Assembly: GCA_905373555.1 (NCBI GenBank)
Contig: CAJPTP010000080.1
Span: forward strand, 1-5,648
Length of the DNA stretch: 5,648 bases
Direction of reading: 5' to 3'
Source of the DNA: an uncultured Francisella sp.
GTDB taxonomy: Bacteria; Pseudomonadota; Gammaproteobacteria; Burkholderiales; Neisseriaceae
Shown here: positions 1-5,648 of the stretch, piece by piece
Layout: every line of letters begins with the position of its first letter
How positions within the stretch are numbered: position 1 is the stretch's first letter
The notes under the pieces: generated by a model
The model's input: the letters and a program-made list of their open reading frames with translations, nothing else
Database searches by the model: none
Told to the model about the DNA's origin: nothing
Position numbers and translations under genes: made by a program

Positions 1-1
1 G

Positions 2-976
2 GCCTCGGCCGAGGCCGAACGCGCCTTGCGCGCCAAGCTGGAGGAAACCCCGCCCTTGGGCAGCGTGGGCTGGGACGGCTCGGGCGCGGAGAATTTGCCT
101 CTTTTGGCGCTATGCAACGTTTTGGCGGCGAAGATTCAGATTGAAGGCGCCGCCTCGGCCCAAGGGGCGCGCGCCGCTTGCATGGCGTTGGCGCGTCTCA
201 TGGAAGGGGTGGTCGCCGAAGACGTCGCCCAAACGATGGCGGGGCATCGCGCCCAAGCGGGGGCGGCGGATCCGACCTCCCCCGAGCGCTTCGGATCGTT
301 TCGCGAAGCGCTGGAAACGCATCGGCAGCGAATCGCCTTGGACGTCGGCCGCGCCATCGGGGCGACCGCCGCCGGCTCGGACTTTTTGGAACGGCTGGCG
401 CGCGAGGCCACCCAAGACGGCGCCATTCTCGCCCCGGCTTTGATCGAGCGCATGGCGGCCGCCCGCGACGCGGCTTTGGCGGGCGTCATGGAAAAGTCGC
501 TGGCGTCGGCGCAGGCCATCGCCGAGCGCTACAGCGTCGACGACGAGGGCTCGAGGCCGGGCGCTTTGCCGTGCGCCCGCTCCTTGGCCCGACTGACAGA
601 GCAATGGTTCCAAGCGGCCTCGCCCATTCTGCTTTGCCAAAAGCCGCGCTGCGCCTTTCACAGGCGCACCGCCCGCTTCGCCCAAACGATCGCCCGCTTC
701 ATCGACGCCGCGATCGTCGACGCCAATGTCCTGGCCAAAGAGCTGTTCGATTTGGATGACGGCGCCTTGATCGGTTTGGCCGACGCCGTGGGCCCGGCCG
801 TCCAAGACTTGGCGGGCGCCCTCACAATCTGCGCGGATTTGGCCGAAGAGCTCAGACGCCGCGTGTACTTGGGCAAACTCGATGGCCAAGTCGAGCAAAT
901 CGAGCAAGACGCCGAAGCGGCGTTGGAAGACCTGCTGGACAGCGCCGCGCCGATTCTTGAGTCGCCCCAGACCTAA
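2..976 (+). CDS. Unrecognised alanine-rich helical protein, 3' portion (5' end outside window)
   Basis: I do not recognise this protein and assign no function. The frame is open from base 2 to the TAA at 974-976, giving 324 visible residues. A TTG at 26-28 could be called as a start, but the eight codons before it are open, encode a similar charged Ala/Glu/Arg helix, and lack a convincing ribosome binding site, so I infer that the gene begins upstream. The sequence is rich in Ala, Leu, Arg and Glu, with no transmembrane segment or signal peptide in the visible part, which suggests a helical, probably cytoplasmic protein. It has six cysteines. Two of them sit in CQKPRCAFHRR (about 635-667), a C-x4-C-x2-H cluster that might bind metal, though this is speculative. 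The last 45 or so residues are acidic and coiled-coil-like (LAEELRRRV, then QVEQIEQDAEAALEDLL). A long opposite-strand ORF overlaps it; this frame is preferred because its codon choice and protein composition look natural. Confidence 0.7.
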   Translation, partial: ASAEAERALRAKLEETPPLGSVGWDGSGAENLPLLALCNVLAAKIQIEGAASAQGARAACMALARLMEGVVAEDVAQTMAGHRAQAGAADPTSPERFGSFREALETHRQRIALDVGRAIGATAAGSDFLERLAREATQDGAILAPALIERMAAARDAALAGVMEKSLASAQAIAERYSVDDEGSRPGALPCARSLARLTEQWFQAASPILLCQKPRCAFHRRTARFAQTIARFIDAAIVDANVLAKELFDLDDGALIGLADAVGPAVQDLAGALTICADLAEELRRRVYLGKLDGQVEQIEQDAEAALEDLLDSAAPILESPQT

Positions 977-1009
977 CGCCGGAGCCGCCCCGCCAATCAC
1001 AGAAAAGGG

Positions 1010-1186
1010 ATGGCCAAGCGGCCTTGGGGGAGGATGAGAAAGAGAGAGGGAAAGATCAAGAAAGAGAAAGGAAAGCAGAAGACAATGAAAGGAAAAAAGA
1101 TGAGAGGAAGGCAACGCGGCGCCTTAGATATGCAAAGCATCGCCCAAGGCAAGGTCTTTGCTCCCGCGCCCCCGTTTTCCTTATGA
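1010..1186 (+). CDS. Doubtful small ORF encoding a 58-residue Lys/Arg-rich peptide
   Basis: An ATG at 1010 opens 58 codons ending in TGA at 1184-1186. The peptide begins MAKRPWGRMRKREGKIKK; 18 of its first 37 residues are Lys or Arg, and it ends in APAPPFSL. Further in-frame ATGs lie at 1034, 1085 and 1100. The one at 1100 has the best ribosome-binding context (AAAGGAAAAAAG just before it) and would give 28 residues. The frame is the same as that of the upstream gene and is open directly after its TAA, so this could also be a former or read-through extension of that protein. The basic composition follows directly from the purine run, since AAG, AGA, GAG and GGA codons are all purine. A chance ORF is the simplest explanation. 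Confidence 0.15.
   Translation: MAKRPWGRMRKREGKIKKEKGKQKTMKGKKMRGRQRGALDMQSIAQGKVFAPAPPFSL
1026..1111 (+). repeat. 86-base polypurine tract, low complexity
   Basis: By hand count, 79 of 86 bases on the + strand are purines; the exceptions are at 1035, 1056, 1057, 1076, 1083, 1086 and 1101. The run is built of irregular GAAA, GAGA and GGAAA words rather than an exact tandem unit. It begins 50 bases after the stop codon of the left gene and would lie in that gene's 3' untranslated RNA if transcription continues to the hairpin at 1306. Long homopurine runs can adopt triplex structures or arise by slippage. Which applies here, if either, cannot be told from sequence alone. Confidence 0.85.
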
Positions 1187-1299
1187 TTAGCGGCTAAGCT
1201 CGCTTGCCCCTCCAAGCTCCCTCCCTTCTCCTGCCAACACAGCGCGGCTGACCCGCTTCCCCTCGCATGCGCCTAACCCCGGGTCGGGCTGACTTGGGC

Positions 1300-1332
1300 A
1301 AAAAAAAAAACGCCGCTTGCCGCGGCGTTTTT
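1300..1332 (-). terminator. Intrinsic terminator of the adhesin-like gene, probably bidirectional
   Basis: AAAAACGCCGC (1306-1316) and GCGGCGTTTTT (1322-1332) are perfect 11-base inverted repeats around a five-base loop (1317-1321). The core is six G/C pairs extended by five A/T pairs. On the - strand the hairpin is followed by an uninterrupted run of T, the complement of 11 A at 1300-1310, which is the classic Rho-independent form. It lies 36 bases past the TAG of the large gene. On the + strand it ends in five T, so it could also stop transcription of the left gene, though more weakly and about 330 bases after that gene's stop codon. Confidence 0.9.
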
Positions 1333-1346
1333 GCGCTTGGAGCGCA
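1332..1346. other. Small hairpin next to the terminator
   Basis: TGCGCT (1332-1337) and AGCGCA (1341-1346) form a perfect 6-bp stem with a three-base loop. It shares its first base with the end of the main terminator stem. For - strand transcripts it would form first, between the stop codon and the terminator. It may support termination or 3'-end stability, but a stem this short could also be chance in GC-rich DNA. Confidence 0.45.
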
Positions 1347-1367
1347 GCCCAAGGGAACGGCCCCCCG

Positions 1368-4300
1368 CTAAATCAAACCACTTTGATTGATGTTTTCGTC
1401 GATGTACAGCTTGTATGTTCCGCTTGAGGTTTGATAGCTGTAAACGTCGTAGATCTTGCCCAGCGTGCCGAAATTCTCGATCTGTCCCACCTCTTTCACC
1501 GCATTGCCCTCTGAATCCTTCAGATGATTCAACGTGTAGCCATTTTGGCGATCAATGGTCAAGCCGGTCTTCTTGGTGCCGTCGATGAAGAAGAGCTTTT
1601 CCCCATTCTTGTCAAAGTGATTGTTTTCAAAAACATCCTTATCGAACGTCAACTGCGCGCCTTGAAGAGAATTGTCAATAAATTGATCCATGCCTTTTAT
1701 GTTCTTCAAGCTTTCCGTGCTGATCTTATTATTATTTTTATAGAAGAAGTTTTTATCGTTTTCGACAATAAAACGATCAAATCCATTGTCTGTTGTACCA
1801 CTGACATCATCAAATTGAATATGGTTGTATTGCGTAAACCCTTTAAATGTATCGTCATAATAGTCACTATTTATCTCTCTAATCACCAATGTGTCATTCC
1901 CTTTTCCAAGAATAATGTCTCGATCACTGGAAGAAGAATATTTTGTCCATACCGGATTTACAATATACAAAGTATCATCGCCGCCTTTCAGGTCAATATG
2001 GGGATTTGCCCCGTTTGCCTTGCTATTCAATTCATCAAAAAAGATATAATCATGATCATCGCCTGTCTCAAAATCTGGAATAGTCGAGCTGTATCCGCTA
2101 GATTTGTTGTTAATATTAATATAAATATTATTTCCATTTCCGAGTTTAACGCTGCTGGAAGAAATAACTCCATCTGCATATAAGACGTCATTTCCATTTC
2201 CGGAAGAAAGATTGCTGCCCGAAAATACAAATCCGTTCTCTGGGCTTTTGAAAACCATTAAATTGTCTCCATCCCCCATGTCTATGTTTGCTTTATATGT
2301 CGTGCCATTCATTTTTATAATGTCATTTCCGGATCCAAAAGATATATTTTTATTCTCCGTGTGAGAAACAGCAGCGTCAATTTTCTTCGATACTTGGATG
2401 TAGGTATTGTTTCCCCCGCCGAAATCAAGACTTGTTTTGTCGCCGTAAATTTTTTCCAAGTTGACGACAATGTCGTCCCCCTCGCCCATCTGCAACGCAA
2501 CGGGCTTGCTCGATCCGTTTTGACTCGGGGTATTGCCGTTTTTGTCGGCTCCGATTCCGCCCACATTTTTAAAGCTTCTGTTGACCCAATCGTATTCCGT
2601 TTTGCCGTACACCATCAAGAAGTCGTTTTCCCCCTCATGGGCTTGCAGGCGACCCGGGCCCTTCCCGTAGGTTGGATCCTCGCGGCCGGGAAGCAGCTTG
2701 GCGTATTCGGGGCCCCCTTGGGTGTCCAGATCGGACGCCAAACGATTGAGCATGGAAAGCCGCAGGTTTTCGCGTTTATTGCCCGCGCTGTCTTCGATGG
2801 TGAGGCAGGCTTGGTTGGCGGCCTTGTCGTCAAGCGGCCAAGACTTGCCGGGCTGAATTTGCAAAACCGCGCCGCCATCATCGTCCGCCTTGGCCGACGC
2901 GATCGTCTCATCGCCGATCTTCAGCGTGTATTGCGCCCCCGGCTCGCCCTTGAGGCTCAAAGAACGCGCCGCGTGCGAGCCCGCGTCGAAAACAAAATCT
3001 TGCAGCTCGGGCGCCTCGACCATGTTGTCCAAAACATAGGATGCGGCATGCCCTTTGCTCTGAGCGCCGTTGACGATTCTTCCGCCCTTCATGACGATCG
3101 CTTTGACGGCCAAACCCGTTCCCGTCGAGTTGGTCAAATCGGCCGCCGTGTTTTTGAGCAAATCGGCCAAGTCGGCCTCGTAAACATACTCGGTTCCGCC
3201 GCCCTGCGCGGCGACTTCCTTGATCTCGTTGAAGTGAACCTGCTTGAGAATCTTATGGGTTTCGACTTGGGGTTTGCCTTTCACGGCAAACGGGGCCTCG
3301 ACCGTTGTCGTGAACTCCAAGGCCAAGGTTTCGTCGCCGCCGTTCAAATTCGAGTCCAGCTTGACTCGAATCTTCCCGGCTTTGACCTTGGATCGGGCTT
3401 CATCGCTCAACGCCGCCCATTCGCGCTGCGCATCGAGCGCCAGCAACTCCACGGATCCGACCTCCGGCGCATCGTCGGGCGCCGACAGATCAACCGGCTT
3501 GAGCTCCTTTGGCCCCTTGCAGGCCTGCACGGAGATCTTTTCGCCGTTTTTGCAGAGTTTGGGCAAAGTCAAGACATAAGCCCCGTTGTTTTCGTCGGCA
3601 ACCGTCTCAACCTCGACGTTGCCCACCTTGGCCGTCACCCTGGCGCCCTTCATGGCATAGCCTTCGATTTTTCGGCCCGCGCCGCCGGATTGCCATGTCG
3701 CCGTGGTTTCGGGATCCCCGGGCGCTGGGGGAACCCCAGCGACGGCGCGTTCAATGGGGAGGGACTCGTTGCCCGCTTGATCCCGGGCTACCAACACAAC
3801 ATGGGCGCCCGGCTTCAAGAGCCGCAACAGATCTCCGGTCGGTTCGAACTTCGCCAACCCGCCGCCGTCGGCCATAGCCTCGACGCCGCTTTGCGCGCTC
3901 CAAACCGCCGGATCCAACTCTTTGCCGTCGATCGACTTGATTCTGACTGTGGAGTGCGGCTCGGTCTGAACCGAAATGCGCCCATCGGGGTCGATTTGAA
4001 AATCGGTGATTTCCGGAGGCGTTTTATCGGGGGCCTTGGCAAACGATTCGACCGAGCGCTTTGCTCCTTTTTCAACCGTGACGGCAACAATTTCGCTGTT
4101 TTTCAGAGCAGTCGAAAAAGTGAACGTCGCCGCGCCGTTTTGGTCTGTTTCCACTGTTTTGGAGGCTTCGCCGTCGATTGTCTGCCCATCTTTCCTGCGA
4201 ATCGTCACCTTGGCGCCCTTGGCGCCGTCGACGCTCACATGCAGCTGCGTTCCGTCAGCGTTGAATTCGCACTTCGGCGCGACTTCCCAGAAAAGGCGCT

Positions 4301-5648
4301 CGACGGTCGCCAATTTTTGCGTTGTGTTGGGCGTGGGGGCGTCGTCGGCAACGGTGACCCGAACCGTGTAGCCCGCCCCCAAAGCGTTCGCCAATTCGTC
4401 GTTGGCTTCAACCGAAACGATGCCCGACCAATCGGCCGGCTTGGGCGGCGGCTTCAAAGCAAACTTTTTGAAACCCGGTACATCCTTTTTTTGGATTTCA
4501 AGCATGCTGACTGTGGCCCCGGGCTCCGTGATCACTTCCAAGCCGCCATCCCCCGTCACGGTCACCGCAAAAACCTTCGGCGGCGTCAAATCGGGCGCTT
4601 GCGCCTCGACGATTTCGGAGCGAGCCAAGGCTTTGGCCGCAACCACCTTCACCGACTCTTTGTTTATCAAGGGGGAACCCAAAACAAATGTCGCCGCGCC
4701 GTTTGCGTCGGCCTCTTGGCTTGGCAACGCGGCGCCCGCCGCAACCACCGTCACCAAGGCGTGCGGTTCGGTTTTGACGGTCAATTTGGCGCCTTGAGCG
4801 TCAAAAGTCGCCTCCGGCTGCTTATCCATGCGGAATAGGTTGGCGATCGCCGACGCCTTGTCGACGGCCAGACCCAAACCGGCTTCGATGTCAACCCGAT
4901 CGCCGGGCTTCAAGCCCTCGGGGGCGAATTCGTACTCCCTGTTGTTGTTTTTCACGGGAGATAGGCTTTGATCTTCGCCGTTGACTTTGATTTTGATTTG
5001 GACGCTCGGATCGGCGCTTGTTTTGAAATGCGCATGCCCATCGGCCGTGAAATGGAGATCTTCAATCTTGAGCTCGTCCGTCGAGCCCGGCGCCGCAAAA
5101 GTCGGCACCGATTGCTTCAGCCCCTTGCTCGCCGTAACTTCGACGGTTTGGCCGGGCTCCGTCGCCTTGTTCAGCTCAATCCGGAATTTCCCGTCGGCGT
5201 CGGCGTCGCCGGATCCGAGAACTTGCCCATCATGTTTGACCACCACATGCGCGTTGCGCAGAGTTTCCCCGCTCACGCTTTGGCGCGCATACGGGTCGAT
5301 TTCGGCCTTCACCTCGCCCATGGGGAATGACGGCGCGACGACGCTCGATGCGCCCGTCCGGCCGCCCAGCGTCGCCTCGACGGCAATCTTGGCGCCCGGC
5401 TTCAGTTGGCTGTCGGCGGGCGGAGTGGCGCTGAAACCGCCGTTTGGATCCGGGGCGACCGTCCAGTTTTCCTCATTCCCGTCGATCTTGATTTTGAGGG
5501 TCGAGCCCGCGGGGGCGCCGACATGAACGACTCCCTCTTCCGTCACCTCAACCGACTCGATGCGCAATTCCCCCGCGCCGAATCTGACAAAGATTCCAGA
5601 AGATTTTTGCAAGCCTTTTTCCGCCACGCCTTGAACGGTTTGGCCGAC
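1368..5648 (-). CDS. Giant Ig-repeat, RTX-like adhesin-type surface/secreted protein, C-terminal portion (5' end outside window)
   Basis: Residues are numbered from the first full codon (5648-5646). There are 1,426 visible codons ending in TAG (1370-1368). A GTG at 5627-5625 could be mistaken for a start, but the frame is open to the window edge. The codons across it (GQTVQGVAEKGLQKS) match the end of a later repeat (GQTVEVTASKGLKQS, residues 166-180), so the GTG is an internal valine. Layout: ten Ig-like beta domains (about 31-967), a linker (968-1053), nine GxG[ND][ND] solenoid repeats (1054-1256) and a tail (1257-1426). The only four cysteines are in the Ig part; the last 475 or so residues have none, as is common in extracellular proteins. 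Tandem EP-x-A-x-V-x-V and ADANG-x-ATF Ig motifs with an RTX-like C-terminus are typical of large type I-secreted adhesins of the Bap/LapA kind. The adhesin role and export route are inferred from this architecture. No transporter gene is visible. Confidence 0.92.
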   Translation of the reverse strand, partial: VGQTVQGVAEKGLQKSSGIFVRFGAGELRIESVEVTEEGVVHVGAPAGSTLKIKIDGNEENWTVAPDPNGGFSATPPADSQLKPGAKIAVEATLGGRTGASSVVAPSFPMGEVKAEIDPYARQSVSGETLRNAHVVVKHDGQVLGSGDADADGKFRIELNKATEPGQTVEVTASKGLKQSVPTFAAPGSTDELKIEDLHFTADGHAHFKTSADPSVQIKIKVNGEDQSLSPVKNNNREYEFAPEGLKPGDRVDIEAGLGLAVDKASAIANLFRMDKQPEATFDAQGAKLTVKTEPHALVTVVAAGAALPSQEADANGAATFVLGSPLINKESVKVVAAKALARSEIVEAQAPDLTPPKVFAVTVTGDGGLEVITEPGATVSMLEIQKKDVPGFKKFALKPPPKPADWSGIVSVEANDELANALGAGYTVRVTVADDAPTPNTTQKLATVERLFWEVAPKCEFNADGTQLHVSVDGAKGAKVTIRRKDGQTIDGEASKTVETDQNGAATFTFSTALKNSEIVAVTVEKGAKRSVESFAKAPDKTPPEITDFQIDPDGRISVQTEPHSTVRIKSIDGKELDPAVWSAQSGVEAMADGGGLAKFEPTGDLLRLLKPGAHVVLVARDQAGNESLPIERAVAGVPPAPGDPETTATWQSGGAGRKIEGYAMKGARVTAKVGNVEVETVADENNGAYVLTLPKLCKNGEKISVQACKGPKELKPVDLSAPDDAPEVGSVELLALDAQREWAALSDEARSKVKAGKIRVKLDSNLNGGDETLALEFTTTVEAPFAVKGKPQVETHKILKQVHFNEIKEVAAQGGGTEYVYEADLADLLKNTAADLTNSTGTGLAVKAIVMKGGRIVNGAQSKGHAASYVLDNMVEAPELQDFVFDAGSHAARSLSLKGEPGAQYTLKIGDETIASAKADDDGGAVLQIQPGKSWPLDDKAANQACLTIEDSAGNKRENLRLSMLNRLASDLDTQGGPEYAKLLPGREDPTYGKGPGRLQAHEGENDFLMVYGKTEYDWVNRSFKNVGGIGADKNGNTPSQNGSSKPVALQMGEGDDIVVNLEKIYGDKTSLDFGGGNNTYIQVSKKIDAAVSHTENKNISFGSGNDIIKMNGTTYKANIDMGDGDNLMVFKSPENGFVFSGSNLSSGNGNDVLYADGVISSSSVKLGNGNNIYININNKSSGYSSTIPDFETGDDHDYIFFDELNSKANGANPHIDLKGGDDTLYIVNPVWTKYSSSSDRDIILGKGNDTLVIREINSDYYDDTFKGFTQYNHIQFDDVSGTTDNGFDRFIVENDKNFFYKNNNKISTESLKNIKGMDQFIDNSLQGAQLTFDKDVFENNHFDKNGEKLFFIDGTKKTGLTIDRQNGYTLNHLKDSEGNAVKEVGQIENFGTLGKIYDVYSYQTSSGTYKLYIDENINQSGLI
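1371..1880 (-). other. Uncharacterised C-terminal tail domain, candidate secretion signal
   Basis: The last 170 residues follow the solenoid repeats and contain no cysteine. They begin with decayed solenoid-like motifs (NGFDRFIVEN, KGMDQFIDNS), then beta-rich segments (KLFFIDG, TGLTIDR), and end with YDVYSYQ, TYKLYIDEN and a hydrophobic Leu-Ile terminus. Type I substrates carry an uncleaved signal in about the last 60 residues, often after RTX repeats, and the position fits. I do not recognise the specific signal family, so the export role is inferred from position only. Confidence 0.4.
1621..2400. other. AT-rich island inside the adhesin-like gene
   Basis: Hand counting gives 279 G/C in these 780 bases, about 36%. 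Sampled 60-base rows of the Ig-domain part range from about 50% to 77% (46 at 5341, 41 at 5401, 39 at 4861, 30 at 4081). The change is gradual at both edges: the row at 2401 is about 43% and the row at 1441 about 53%. The reading frame passes through unbroken, and the island matches the solenoid repeats plus the start of the tail. Part of the effect comes from amino-acid content (Asn, Lys, Ile, Tyr), but codon choice such as AAT, ATA and AAA also differs from the rest of the gene. Confidence 0.8.
1884..2489 (-). repeat. RTX-like GxG[ND][ND] solenoid repeats with wide spacing
   Basis: Nine copies of a short motif occur: MGEGDDIVV, FGGGNNTYI, FGSGNDIIK, MGDGDNLMV, SGNGNDVLY, LGNGNNIYI, ETGDDHDYI, LKGGDDTLY and LGKGNDTLV. 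They start at about 2489, 2423, 2339, 2279, 2204, 2144, 2069, 1991 and 1910. Every copy has a Gly followed by two Asp/Asn and then hydrophobic residues, as in the calcium-binding GGxGxDxUx nonapeptide. Spacing is 20-28 residues instead of 9 (or 18 per turn), so each motif probably makes one turn of a larger beta-solenoid coil. A relaxed copy precedes the block (EGENDFLMV, about 2636-2610) and two follow it (NGFDRFIV, KGMDQFID). Calcium binding is an inference. Several copies have Asn where a ligand Asp would be expected. Confidence 0.8.
2748..5648 (-). repeat. Tandem bacterial Ig-like domains arranged as A/B dyads
   Basis: Ten divergent beta-sandwich-like units can be aligned by eye, at about 5558-5328, 5318-5088, 5069-4833, 4814-4590, 4580-4290, 4280-4029, 4016-3738, 3710-3474, 3467-3021 and 3005-2748, preceded by the end of another at the window edge. 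Odd units open with a hydrophobic strand and a DG turn (LKIEDLHFTADG, PEITDFQIDPDG) and several end in LKPG-x-x-V. Even units carry EPHALVTV- or KGAKVTI-type strands, then ADANGAATF or DQNGAATF, then NSE-x-V and K-G/A-x-x-x-S. Each dyad joins the next through AP-x-x-TPP or a relative of it (APDLTPP, APDKTPP, APDDAPE). Dyads start 163, 163, 188 and 183 residues apart. The family resemblance is to the bacterial Ig domains of biofilm-associated proteins; exact Pfam families were not searched. Confidence 0.85.

Larger units (their letters stand above)
977..1367. other. Convergent intergenic region without a confident gene
   Basis: About 390 bases separate the stop codons of two converging genes. 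In order it holds a short GC-rich stretch (977-1025), a purine run on the + strand (1026-1111), a mixed stretch (1112-1200), a pyrimidine-rich stretch rich in CCTCC and CTTCTCC words (about 1201-1236), a GC-rich stretch containing a weak 6-bp inverted repeat (1250-1255 with 1280-1285), and then two adjacent hairpins (1306-1346). Because both neighbours end here, no promoter for either is expected, and I see none that is convincing. No tRNA or rRNA-like structure was recognised. Confidence 0.7.

Noticed and set aside
26..28. TTG as the start codon of the left gene
   Set aside because: The eight preceding codons are open and of the same composition, and there is no well-placed ribosome binding site, so the start is probably upstream of the window.
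110..1114. Long - strand ORF opposite the left gene, with a hydrophobic, signal-peptide-like N-terminus
   Set aside because: Its codons lie exactly opposite those of the + gene. Such frames stay open when the sense strand avoids TTA, CTA and TCA codons. The apparent signal peptide is only the complement of the purine run, and the rest has no natural-looking protein composition.
1246..1293. GGCTGAC direct repeat and a weak GACCCG/CGGGTC inverted repeat
   Set aside because: Only 6-7 bases long with wide spacing in GC-rich DNA, so expected by chance.
1524..2183. 219-codon + strand ORF across the AT-rich island
   Set aside because: A codon-aligned antisense frame opposite the solenoid repeats. 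Its Ile-rich product mirrors the Asn/Asp codons of the sense strand and shows no motif or ribosome binding site.
2101..2204. Short DNA repeats such as ATTTCCATTTCCG and an AT-only stretch, considered as a CRISPR, origin or IS remnant
   Set aside because: They are the reverse complement of codons for the repeated Gly-Asn-Gly-Asn motif and of an Asn-Ile-Tyr-Ile stretch. There is no regular spacer pattern or terminal inverted repeat.
2361..4838. 825-codon + strand ORF opposite the adhesin-like gene
   Set aside because: It is also codon-aligned antisense and ends at the first sense CTA leucine codon (4836-4838). The - strand frame is longer and shows clear protein repeats, so this is a shadow.
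5625..5627. GTG as the start codon of the giant protein
   Set aside because: The frame is open to the window edge, and the residues across this codon match the interior of a later repeat unit, so it is an internal valine.

Overview
This window looks like GC-rich bacterial DNA, most likely from a Gram-negative bacterium and plausibly a proteobacterium. The grounds are the high GC of most codons, frequent TTG leucine codons, and a very long surface or secreted repeat protein of the kind often exported by type I secretion. Nothing here fixes the taxon. Two protein-coding genes converge tail to tail. Both run off the window, so neither true start codon is visible.

Left region (2-976, + strand): the 3' part of an unrecognised, alanine-rich, mostly helical protein with an acidic, coiled-coil-like C-terminus. 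Middle region (977-1367): about 390 bases without a confident gene. It holds a striking 86-base purine run on the + strand, a doubtful small lysine/arginine-rich ORF in the same frame as the upstream gene, a pyrimidine-rich stretch, and a strong hairpin terminator that can serve both genes.

Right region (5648-1368, - strand): one uninterrupted reading frame of 1,426 visible codons, encoding the C-terminal part of a giant extracellular adhesin-like protein. About 970 residues form tandem bacterial Ig-like beta domains, which fall into an alternating A/B two-domain super-repeat. A linker follows, then a solenoid-like block with a GxG[ND][ND] motif every 20-28 residues, and finally an uncharacterised tail of about 170 residues that could carry the export signal. 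The solenoid block lies on DNA of about 36% GC inside a gene that is otherwise roughly 60-65% GC, which suggests a mosaic gene.

The two genes share only their terminator region, so there is no evidence that they work together. The most interesting item is the architecture of the giant protein: Ig dyads joined to an atypical, widely spaced RTX-like solenoid of different base composition.
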